Shown here in pieces: positions 11,155-22,000 of a stretch of 64,000 bases of DNA. The DNA comes from Mesorhabditis belari (lineage: Eukaryota; Nematoda; Chromadorea; Rhabditida; Rhabditidae). Every line of letters starts with the position of its first letter. Within the stretch, counting starts at the first letter, position 1. The stretch is taken from NCBI GenBank assembly GCA_958450365.1, contig CAUEEP010000077.1, forward strand, positions 1-64,000. The letters run 5' to 3'. The position numbers and the translations under genes are program-made. The notes under the pieces are model-generated. The model worked only from the letters and a program-made list of their open reading frames with translations. It made no database searches and was not told where the DNA came from.

Positions 11155-12439
11155 TACAATGATCAGGGCTGTTCCAAAAAGCTAGAAGCCATGGCTAGCC
11201 AGGTCAAACGCCATGCATATGGCCTGGCTTTGGCTGGCCTGGATTTGTTGCCCATTGTTTCGCCGGAAACGATCAGACGACGATTAAATCAAGCTGGATT
11301 ATATGCATATAGCATGGCTTTGGCTGGCCTGGACTTGTTGCCCATTGTTTCGCCGGTAACGATCAGACGGCGATTAAATCAAGCTGGATTATATGCATAG
11401 AGCATGGCTTTGGCTGGCCTGGACTTGTTGCCCATTGTTTCGCCGGAAACGATCAGACGACGATTAAATCAAGCTGGATTATATGCATATGACCTGGCTT
11501 TGGCTGGCCTGGATTTGTTGCCCATTGTTTCGCCGGAAACGATCAGACGACGATTAAATCAAGCTGGATTATATGCAAGATGGGCTGCCCGTAAACCTCT
11601 GATGAACTCTAAGCACCGGAAGCAGGACTTTGCACGGACCTACCAAAGTTGCGCAACACGTGATTGGGCGAAAGTGTCATTTATGTTATTTACCGATGAG
11701 GCAAAAATCAATTTATTTCACGCGGACGGAAATCATCTCATTCGGCGACCGACTGGAAAGCGATACACACTCAAGTACATTCAGTCTACGGTGAAATTCA
11801 ACGGGGGAAATATAATGTGTTGGGGGTGAGAGCCTTTTTAGTATTTTGTTATCTGACTGTTTTTCTTTGGGAGCTATGTCACGAACTTCGGTGGGTTCGT
11901 TAGTTCATGTCAACTCAACGATGGATGTTGTGGCCTACAAGAACATTATGAAGACTAAAATGCTTCCTTTTGCCACACAGACGATGCCTCCTGGATGGAT
12001 GCTTTACCAGGACAACGAACCGAAACATAAGTCAAGGCTCATGATGGGAACGGTGGTGACTCTTCAGAATGGTACACGAGCACGACTTCCGGGCTGGTTT
12101 GCGGAAAGTTGAGTCAAATTGATCAATCCGCCTCCCTAGTCAACGGATATCAATGTTATCGAGCATCTCTGGTCATTTGTGAAGTCGCAAGTCAAGGGAA
12201 AGACATCGATTCAAACGCCGCCTTATGGGTTCACATTCAACGTCTCTGGGCCACCATCCTGTCTCTGGGCTCTGGGCCAACGTCTCTGGGCCACCAAAGT
12301 CTTTTGAAGAATCTCGTGGATTCCATGCAGGATCGACTCAATGAAGTGATAAAAGCAAACCGAGGACCAACCAAGTATTGATTTTAAAAAATATTGTTAA
12401 TTCTTTGCAAATGGGGCATTACTTTTGTGGACCACTGTA
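11155..12439 (+). pseudogene. Broken Tc1-like transposase with fourfold HTH repeat
   Basis: Pieces of a Tc1-family transposase lie in order: the second helix-turn-helix segment (SPETIRRRLNQAGLYA), the first catalytic region (FTDEAKINLF, about 11690-11715), the second (YQDNEPKHKS, about 12005-12035) and the third (INVIEHLWSF, about 12135-12165). These occupy several frames with stops between them, so the gene is dead. The right end ACTTTTGTGGACCACTGTA resembles a Tc1 terminus; the left end near 11155 (TACAATGATC...) is less certain. Unusually, the HTH segment is present four times in tandem. Confidence 0.8.
11221..11580 (+). repeat. Four tandem 90-bp copies of a transposase HTH segment
   Basis: A 90-bp (30-codon) unit containing LLPIVSPETIRRRLNQAG repeats four times with almost no divergence. 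It stays in frame except for a TAG at 11398-11400 between copies two and three. Confidence 0.9.
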
Positions 12440-13070
12440 AAGGGATTTTTCGAAATTTCTTTCATTTAGGGTGTTTAAGAATGTTTAAGCGATTAAACAC
12501 TTGCGGAAATCGGTGTAACACGTCTAAATTTTGGTTTTTTTTAACTTTTATACCTTAAGCAATTTTAGAACGCACTACTAGCCATTTCATAGGGTTTTAG
12601 TGTCCTTTTTTTTGCGTGATTCTCCAAGAAAAGAGCCCATTTCATCGCTGAATTCCCCTTGATTCCTTTCCTTTTTTGCGGTGAATTGATGCGTGTGCCT
12701 TTTCTCTCCATTGATGAGCCTTCGTCTTCCCCCTTTTCTCCTTTTTGAGGCAAAAACGTTACTCGTATCACATAGTTGCCGTGTTTTCTCCACATTCATT
12801 TGCGGGATTTGAGTCAACAACAAGAAAGAATAGCAGCTTTTACGCTATTCCTGGATAAAATTTTGAGAATTTCTTTGCTTTTCCATTTCTTTAACTGCTA
12901 AAAAGTGGATTTGATCAAAATACTGATTTATTTTTCAGGCTTTCAGTGAAAAGTCCTTCTTTATTGACTGAAATAGTCCATTTCTTGTTGTTAATTCAAG
13001 ATTTTTAAAGTTTTCTTTTGGTTTGACTTGGATTGGATTGGATTTTTTACGTTAAATTGCACTATTTTAG
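12440..13070. other. No gene seen; upstream of the TAF1A-like gene
   Basis: AT-rich, with open frames on the minus strand near 12565-12823 that show no family features. The bases directly before the start codon at 13071 (ACTATTTTAG) form a splice-acceptor motif, which suggests trans-splicing or a 5' UTR intron. Confidence 0.35.
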
Positions 13071-16000
13071 ATGTCAACAGCGGGAAACGATGAGGAGGAA
13101 GAAGCTGAGCAAGGAAATGCGGACGTGAGCTCCAGAAGCGTTTACGATTGCGATATTGCCACGAAAATACCGCTCGAAGATCTAATAGGTAAGTAAGTTT
13201 TGAAAAGAAAATGGATAAACTGGGCTCTTGCGTAATTTCCGGGTATTTTGAACGAGTCGCGCACTTCGAAGGCCTATAACTTTCCCCAAAGATGATATTT
13301 TTGTTAACTTTTTATATCATTGTACAAAGAACATTTTAGGCTTTCAAATGATACTAAATAGAGGTTGATTGGAGAATCGAATCCAAGAAAATTCGAGTCA
13401 ACTCTAGGCAATTGAGGCCTATCCGATCCGAGTGTCGTTTGGCCTGGTTTTCATAGCAATGAAAGATCTAATTAAGCTCTATTTGGTATCATTTGAAAGC
13501 CTGAAATGTCCTCTATACAATGATATAAAACCGACTAGATTAGGTAGTTGTACGGGAACTGGTGAGCCTGGAGGTACCTGTTACCGCATCACCTCTAATC
13601 ATTACAATCTTTCTAATCATTACAATCTTTTTAATCATTATAATCTTTCTAATCATTATAATCTTTCTAATCTCTCTAATCTCTCTCTCAAAATAACCAC
13701 TTTGTGTAAAAATTTTCTTTATAGTGCCTCTTTTCTCATTAAAATCATCAAATTCGACTCTTGCGTAGTTTCCGAACGATTTTGGACGAGTCGCGCGCTT
13801 TGAAGACCTATAACTTTGCCCAGAGATAATATTTTTGTTAACCTTTTATATCATTGAATATAGGAGATTTTAGGCTTTCAAATGATACTAAATAGAGCTT
13901 GATTGGATTTTTCATTCCCATAAAAACCAGGCCAAACGACACTCGGATCGGATAGGCCTCAATTGCCTAGAGTTGACTCGAATTTTCTTGGATTCGATTC
14001 TCCAATCAACCTCTCTTTAGTATCATTTGAAAGCCTAAAATGTTCTTTGTACAATGATATAAAAAGTTAACAAAAATATCATCTTTGGGGAAAGTTATAG
14101 GCCTTCAAAGTGCGCGACTCGTTCAAATTACCCGGAAACTACGCAAGAGCCCAGTCTTCTTATCCTTTAGCCTGTTAAAGTGTTGTCATTTTTTACTTTA
14201 GCTGACGAATCGACGCTGAAACTGATGCAGAAATACGTAGAAAAAGCAACTCACCGTCTCAGAAATGAGTATAATCGAGTGAGTTTCTGCAATTTTACGC
14301 TTACTTTTTGATTTTTCAATTTGGCGCTCCTAGGCTTCTAAGCAATTTAAGTTGTAAGCAGATTTAAGAATCTAAGCAGATCTTTATTTTGCAAGTCTAA
14401 CATTTTTCAGAGATTCGCTATCGAGAGTTGCGAAACAATGTGCCTTAATGGGATTCCCGCTTTCTTCGACTATAAACAATCATTGAGGTACTCTTTAAAT
14501 AAAAGAGTTCTAAAATGTTTTCCTTTAGTTGTCGCATCAACTCGTACTATTTAGATGTTTACGGGAAAGTGCCACTCAATTTACCAAAATTGTAAGTGAT
14601 TCAACGTTGGTTTTATATATGTCGTAGCCGTTTACGAAATTCAGCCGCTAACGAATGAGGGTATTTCCGGGCATCCAATCAAAAAGTCACCCACATAAAA
14701 AGTGTTCATAATACATATATTTTATAATAAATTTTTGAAATTAGCTCATTTGGTTCAGTAGAAAATTTTTTTGAGCCCCCAAAGTTTAGGTTCAAAAATG
14801 CCCTAAAATAGCTATAAAAAATTTTCTACTCAGCCAAAAAACTTGCCTAATAGCTCATTTTGTAGCCAATTTGATGTAGTTTCTTAAAGTAAAGCCATCT
14901 AAAACAATTTTTCGTTGAAAGTAGGAGAAAGAGGGCAAGGAACAAATTCAGGACAATTCTCAAATGTGAAAACAGCGACCGAGTTCAACTGAAGTCGTTC
15001 TTCGCCCTCTTTCTCCTAGCTTTGAAAAACAAATGTTCAATGTAGCTTTACTTTAAGAATCTACATCAATTTGGCTACAAAATGAGCCATTAGGCAAGTT
15101 TTTTGGCTGAGTAGAAAATCTTTTATAGCTATTTTAGGGCATTTTTGAACCTAAACTTTTGGGGCTCAAAAAAAATTTTCTACTGAACCAAATGAGCGAA
15201 TTTCAAAAATTTATTATAAAATATATGTATTATGAACACTTTTTATGTCGGTGACTTTTTGATTGGATGCCCGGAAATACCCTCATTCGTTAGCGGCTGA
15301 ATTTCGTAAACGGCTACGCCATATACAATTTGTTTAGATTGTATGATTTGGGGAAATTCGAACATAAATTGGCGGAGGCACAATATTTTCTCTCTTCTTT
15401 CAAATACGATCGAGGAACGATGTAAGATTTTAGTTCTTAAAAAAGCCTAATCGAAAATTCTTTCCTAATTCTAATGCCTAATTCTTTCTGAGCAAAGCAT
15501 TCTCAGTTTGTAATAACTTTTTAGTCCTATTCAACGCAACATCTACGATTTCACGAAGTTCTTAACGAAAACTCATCGCCTCATTCAACATCATCAATGG
15601 GATCAGTTGGGGAAAGTCTGTGGTAAGTGAATTAAAGGAAATTATACCAATCAAGCATTCTCTTAAAAGTCATTCCCTTAAATCATTTTCTTAAATCATT
15701 CTCTTAAATCATCATCTTATTCATTAACTTATTCATTATCTTATTCATTTTCTTATTAATTTTCTTATTCATTATCTTGTTCATTATCTTATTAATTTTC
15801 TTATTCATTATCTTATTCATTTTCTTATTCATTTTCTTATTCATTATCTTATTCATTATCTTATTCATTATCTTATTAATTTTCTTATTCATCTTCTTAT
15901 TCATTATCTTATTCATTATCTTATTAATTTTCTTATTCATTATCTTATTAATTTTCTTATTCATTATCTTTTAGCACTCGAGGAAAGCCTCCGAAAGTCA

Positions 16001-18112
16001 TGTGAATTTAAGTTAACGAAAAAGTGGCTCTTCGCTTCGGATAAACAGGTTGGAAATTTGCAGAGAGTTGTTCTTAATGTTCTTAATGTTCTTAATGCTT
16101 CAAGAAACACACTATCATTGTTTAATTCAGAAATCTCGTCGCTACTTCGTTCCTCCTAGCAAATTGAACACGCAAACGAAGAAAATCATGGTGCCAATAT
16201 TTCTCAATACTATACTGCAAAGAGCAATCGTCTCAAAGGTGAGGGTTTTTTCTTGTTTTTGAATAAAAAGTATCATTTCTTGTGTTTAATTTGGTTGTTT
16301 TGTCACTCAACAATAAAAAAATCCAGATTTTGAATAAATTGATTTGATTATATATTTGACAATATAGCAAATGATTGCCTTTTTCAGGTTTCTTCGAAGG
16401 CAAAAGGTCATTTTGTTCTCCAACAAGCGATGACGTTAATCAAAACTCATCGCGCATGGAGCCTGGATGATAAGTTAGTTTAATAGTGAGTGATATCGTT
16501 AACTTTTTTTCATTTCCCATCTTTAGCGCTCTGCTGGCTCAATTCGCTTACATGGTGACGATGACACTCTTCGCATGGGGCGAACTCGAACTTGTTGGCT
16601 TGTTACTGAAATATCGACAATCGTCAATGTTGTCAGGAAAAGTTAGATAACCAATACTTGGTGTAGATTCTCTTAAAAAATATTTTAGAATCAAAAATAT
16701 ATGCTGGCAATCCAGTTGATGCACAAATACTTCACAGAGAGGCCGACAAGTCAACATGGAGTTAAGGATTTAGCGAATGAGCTTTTGGTTAGTGCTTCTG
16801 AAAGATGCTTAATGAATTGAATATGCAATTAGCAGTAGTAAAGGTAACTTTGTTCAAAAATTTATTTAGGGATGTGCTTCAGAATTTGGAATTGGAGACG
16901 AGGGTTCACTTCTTGCCGAAATGGCATTACGTGTTATGGCTCAATCTGGGCAATTGGACGACGAGACAAGGTAAATTTCTTGAATCTATCGTTAGCACTT
17001 AGAAGTAATATTGCTAAGCAAGCATTCCTAAGTAATATTCCTAAGCAAGCATTCCTAAGTAATATTCCTAAGCAAGCATTCCTAAGTAATATTCCTAAGC
17101 AAGCATTGCTAAGCAAGCATTCCTAAGCAAAAGATGTCGAACAAAGGATTAAAGATTTTTGTTTTTATGAATATGACGTTGATTGAATAAGTTATATAAG
17201 ACTTCATAAACTGAACATTTTTTTAGTTTATCGGATATACTTGACGAGTTGATGGAGAACAGCTCGCTTATCACAACGACGATTACCACGTTGAATAGCT
17301 TCAATTTGCAAGATGTCGAGCAAAGGATTAAAGATGTTTGTTTTTTAAGAATATTACGTTTATTGAAATAAGTTAGATAAGATTTGACTTCATAAACTGG
17401 ACAATTAGATGGTGAAACTCGTGACTTAGCCGTGAATTCGTGAATCTTTCAGATGTTTCAAATTTCAGATGTTACCCTACCAGAAGCCGAACGTTCATTG
17501 TGCCGATGAGCTGTGGGTTTTGTGGGCGGAAGGCACGATACAGTAAGTTTCGAGCTCATTGATCACTTGTTGTATCTATGTTCTTAGAAACAATCCCGCG
17601 TCACATTTGGAAATCGTGCAAACAATGTTTGCGTTTTTGGATTACGCGGAGAATCAAAAAAATTGGAGGTAACTTTGTAAAAATTGGAGGTAATTCAAGC
17701 ATTGTTAAGCCACTTTTAGAGCCTGGGCTGTCCTGAATCGAGCTCTTCAAGCAACAGAAGAGACTCTGTGGTCGAATTTGTGGCTGGAAAGAAGTAGCTG
17801 GTTGGTGTTTTGTAGAAAAAGAAAATGTAGTGGAAAAATTTATCACTTCTAAGCTATAGAATTGATAAACATTTAATGGTAACTCTTTTAGGTGGCCAAC
17901 TTTTCATCACTCCACCGTTGATGAGTCGGATGAGGCGACGATTCGGAGGAAAGTAATGAAAATACTTACAAAAACATAAAAATCTACATTGACTTAGAGT
18001 TTTCGATTGTTTTTATGGTTACGTTTTTATACTTTTTTAAGTTCGTTTTGTTATTTTATAGGTTTATTTCAAATTTTGCGCAAAACGGGCAGCATTTTTT
18101 TTGGTGTTTTAA
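13071..18112 (+). CDS. TAF1A: TAF1A-like subunit of the RNA polymerase I initiation factor SL1/TIF-IB
   Basis: Exons: 13071-13188, 14202-14278, 14411-14487, 14529-14591, 15338-15421, 15525-15622, 15975-16048, 16131-16238, 16388-16473, 16527-16641, 16689-16787, 16870-16970, 17227-17335, 17469-17542, 17588-17668, 17720-17800, 17892-17952, 18062-18112. All junctions keep phase and give 518 residues. The N-terminus is acidic (DEEEEAEQ); the rest is helical. The C-terminal part matches the TAF1A pattern as I remember it: FLDYAENQKNWRAW (about 437-450), then SSWWPTFH (about 480-487), then a final helix. TAF1A helps recruit Pol I to rDNA promoters in the nucleolus. The donor at 17801 (GTTGGT) was chosen over GTGTTT because only it keeps WWPTFH in frame. 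An AATAAA lies near 18190. Introns 1 and 4 each hold a foldback element. Confidence 0.7.
13223..14155. mobile_element. Foldback element in TAF1A-like intron 1
   Basis: Outer ends GGGCTCTTGCGTAATTTCCG and, inverted, GGGCTCTTGCGTAGTTTCCG enclose two long inverted arms. The arms share TATCATTTGAAAGCCT and ATCCGATCCGAGTGTCG motifs. The centre (13590-13690) carries a TAATCATTACAATCTTTC tandem repeat. A similar arm motif recurs near 63890-63945. Confidence 0.8.
14615..15326. mobile_element. Foldback element in TAF1A-like intron 4
   Basis: Ends TATATGTCGTAGCCGTTTAC and, inverted, TATGGCGTAGCCGTTTAC define a roughly 710-bp palindrome. Arms are about 290 bp, with the centre near 14970. The termini resemble those of the foldback at 61022-61963. 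Confidence 0.85.
15690..15973. repeat. 12-bp minisatellite in TAF1A-like intron 6
   Basis: TTCATTATCTTA and its variants repeat about 23 times. Because the unit is a multiple of three, it leaves long open frames on both strands. Confidence 0.9.
17000..17130. repeat. 27-bp minisatellite in TAF1A-like intron 12
   Basis: A unit containing AAGCAAGCATTCCTAAG and GTAATATT repeats about four times. Confidence 0.85.
17131..17217 (+). pseudogene. Partial duplicate of TAF1A-like exon 13 end and donor
   Basis: This intronic stretch repeats the end of exon 13 and the start of the following intron (17311-17400): both read AAGATGTCGA(A/G)CAAAGGATT followed by a similar intron sequence. In this copy the donor GT has become TT, so it would not be used. 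Confidence 0.7.
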
Positions 18113-18328
18113 CGGGTGAACTTTATCGGGTATGCTTGTTTTTCATATTTTGTTATTGATTCGCATTTGTTATTGATGCTAATGTTTGAAATAAAAGTTT
18201 TATTATGCAAAATTTGAAAGGTATTGGTTTAATTGGTTTAAACCTGAATATTTGAGAGTATTGGAATGAAGTTTTCGAAGAAAATAAATGCTAGCTCTTT
18301 TATCAATGATTTTTATCAATTTTAAAGC

Positions 18329-18854
18329 AATCTAAACGATTTTTGGTAGTTTGGGGAGTGGGACAAATGCGACCTTTTTTTTGCGCACCTGGACATTTGC
18401 GCACCTTTTTTTCCGCACCTTGCCCATTAGCGCACCTTTTTTCGCGTTTTAAAAAAGCTCTAAAAAGCTAATATTAACCAATTTCTATTCCAAAAGTTGT
18501 TTTTCTAGGTAATTTGAGGGTGTCGAATTCAAATTTTGACATAACAGAGCGTGTGAAACCAATTTGAAAGACAAAACGGCTAGATCAAATTACAGAAAAT
18601 TGTCGATTTTTCTCTTTGTATAACTCCGTCCGTTTGTTTCCACAAGCTCTGATATGTCAAAATTTCGATTCTACGCCCTAAAATTACCTAGAAAAACAAC
18701 TTTGGAATAGAAATTGATTAATATTAGCTTTTTAGAGCTTTTTTAAAACGCGAAAAAAGGTGCGCTAATGGGCAAGGTGCGCAAATGTCCGGGTGCGCAA
18801 AAAAAAAGGTCGCATTTGTCCCACTCCCCAATCTAAACGATTTTTGGTAGTTTG
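18329..18854. mobile_element. Foldback MITE flanked by a 25-bp direct repeat
   Basis: A palindrome (18354-18829) of the GTGGGACAAATGCGACC family is bounded by identical 25-bp direct repeats at 18329-18353 and 18830-18854 (beginning AATCTAAACGATTTTTGG). It lies between the TAF1A-like gene and ttx-7. Confidence 0.85.
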
Positions 18855-19062
18855 TGCTCTGTGTTTTTTTCATCGAATTTGACATTTTTCTGCTTTCATC
18901 AGAAAATTAACAAATTAACTTAAATTAGCGTTCATTTTTGTCTCGACAACTCTGTCAACTTTGCTACGAATAAAATATTATTTCTGCGAAAAAATCTTCC
19001 TTTTATTTCATTCTCAATGTGATTTTGTTAGACAAATTTCATGATTTTTCACTTAATTTCAG

Positions 19063-22000
19063 ATGGTTTTCACGGCCGTGCATCCGGATGAGCAAAAATT
19101 CTTCAACACTGCGCTCGGCTTGGTGAAATCGGCGGGAAGGGTGAGGGTTTTTTGGGGAAATTTTAAAAACAATAAGATCTGAAACAATAAGATTTGTTTC
19201 TTTGTTTTCTAAATTTTGGTTTGTAGAAATGTTCGGTACTAATGGCCACTTTTTTTTTTACTCGAAAACCACTTTATTAGAGGTTTTTGACGGGGGTGGG
19301 ACAAATGCGACCTTTTTTAGCTGGAAAAGGCCTTAGGCAAGGCCGTAGAGCTTCGAAAATAAGGGAATCGTATGCGTAGATTCCGAATTTCGACTAATCA
19401 GATCTCGCTGACACGTCAAATTTGGACTAAAAGGCAAAAACTACGGAAAAGCGTTAAGTTGCGTAGTTTTTGCCTTTTAGCCCAAATTTGACGTGTCAGC
19501 GAGGTCTGATTTGTCGAAATTCGGAATCTACGCATACGATTCCCTTCTGTGAAAGCATTTTTGAAGCTCTACGACCTTTCCTAAGGCCTTTTCCAGCAAA
19601 AAAAAGGTCGCATTTGTCCCACCTCCTTTTTGACTGCGCCGATTCCAAATTTGATAAAATTTTTGATAGGTTTTTAATTGAATTCTGGCTCTTCTCATGT
19701 AGGCATAATGTGCTTAAACTTGTAAGCTTAGGAGTGGTGAAACTGATTAAACGTTTTATAACTTGCTAAAGCCCCCCCCCCCCCCCCCACTCTTTTGCTA
19801 GAAATCGTATAAATTCTTCCGAAAAAAACACTTAAAATCTTCTCTCTTCTCGCGGAGATGGCGATTAATCAATTGCAAGGAAATCACCCTCCTCGAATTA
19901 AGCCAGAAGCTTTTGTTTTCAGACGATGATTTTGTGGATTGGATAGCCGATTTAAGTCTTTTGTTTAAAAAGCGAATTTTCTACAATTCGAAAAACTTCT
20001 ATTATTCTTCTTATTCTAAAAACTAGGAGCTCAATTAAGAATCTATAAAAATTTGATAAAATTTGGAATCGGCGCAGTCAAAAACCTTTAATAAAGTGGT
20101 TTTCGAGCAAAAAAAAAGCGGCTCCCCCATAGGTGCATTAGTACCAAATGTTCTAACGAACTTTTTGCAAAGACCAATAAACTACTAATACTGATAAACT
20201 TGGTACTAATAAACTTCGAAGGGGGCCCATTGACCCGACTTGGTCAGCTTGTATTTTTTGACTGTTTTACCAAAGTTATTTTACTTTTGCTGGGATAATC
20301 AAACATGATGAATCTATTAATAAGATTTTTAGAAAGTTTTGAACAATTTTTGTTGATTGTTGATTGTTGATTTTGTTAAGCTATCTGGAGTTTTGTCTCG
20401 ACAGTGTTGCTAAGCTTAAAAATGAAGAGAGGGACAAAATGCAACGTGAAAACTTTTTCAAAATACTCTAAAAATAGCGGCAATCGATTAAGTGCCTTTG
20501 ATTACCCCAGAAAATGCAAAACAAGGCTAGAAAAAAAGCAAGCGTAGAATAGGGTCTGACCAAGTCGGGTCAAAGTGCTCCCGAAGTTCATCAGTAACGT
20601 TTTGAACAAATGAAAGATTTACTTAACCTAAAATTTAGATTAGTGTAGTCGTTAATACAGAAGCCAAACTAATTGTTGATTTTTTTTAGATTGTTCGTGA
20701 AGCTTTCGAGCAACCCGCTTCTGCTGTTGAGACGAAATCGTCAAACGTGAGTTTATTAAATTCTATAGATGTAACTGATTCTACTAGTGGTCTTGTAAAT
20801 TCGAATATCTTGGTTTATAGACTGACCTTGTGACGGAAACGGATCGAGCCGTGGAACGCTATCTGATTGATGGACTACATGCAGCTTTTCCTGATCATAA
20901 GTAAGAAAATTTAGCAAAAATATTACAAAATGTTTTGCGATAAAAAAAAAATTTTGATTTTTAGATTTATTGGCGAAGAATCGGTATCGGGTGGTGCGAA
21001 AATTGAGTGGACAGATGCGCCCACGTGGATAATCGATCCAATTGATGGAACGACAAATTTTGTGCATAGGTTTGTTCAATTTTAGTACAAATAAATCGCT
21101 GACGCTGACGTAAGAATCTAAAGCATTAGAAAGAATTAGAAAGAATCTGTATCTAAAGCATTAGAAATAACCTACATCTGAACTATTGTTAGAATTCCGT
21201 TGATTGCCATTTGTGTGGGACTTTCGATAAACAAGGAGTTACGAGGAGGAATCGTTTACAATCCGATCACAAATGAACTCTATACAGCGCAGGTTTGAAA
21301 TGGTTTCATTCGGCAAATAAAATTTCGAATCGATTTAGGTTGGAACTGGGGCCTTCAAGAACGGTTTTCCAATTCACGCTTCGTCGACACAAGGTATAAT
21401 TTGGTTTTATCTACACGTTAGGAACTTTTTTTTGCAACGAAGGCTGAGTTTTCTTTATAAAGAGGATTGAATGCAATAGGATACGTTATTGCATATGTTT
21501 TAAGTTTTGTGTTTCAAGTCTGATTGAAAACGATTCATGAACCACAAAATCTTCCTTAAGATTTCCCCTCCCCGTTTTTGCACAGATTTATAAGGAAATT
21601 TTCTCTCTCAGAGCTCTCAAAAGCGGTGATCGCGATCTCATTGGGAATTCACAACTTGAGAGAATCATTCGGTGCAAAATGGACCGATCTCAATTTCGAG
21701 AATCAACGAAAGCTGGTTCAAGCCGGATTTCGAGGGTGAGCTTAAGGGAGAGCCGGCCTGTGATTTATTGAGTGTCTGTCCGCGTTTGTGCGTTCGAGAT
21801 GAACAGATTTTTATGGAGTATCGTCAACACACGTATGGAACCAAGAAAAAGCTACAAGTGCTTAGAAATTTTAAAACTATAGGGTATGTTCTCTTCTGTG
21901 TGTCACAAATCAAATCATCGAACGGACTCTTCGTGCTATAATTGGCCTTTTTACTTTGACCTTTTGATTTTAAAGAGTAACTTAGGGGTGATAGAATATA

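Noticed and set aside
17892..17922. Alternative end of the TAF1A-like protein (…VANFSSLHR stop) using the donor GTGTTT at 17804
   Set aside because: The donor at 17801 keeps the conserved WWPTFH motif and leads to two further in-phase exons, so the shorter ending is less likely.
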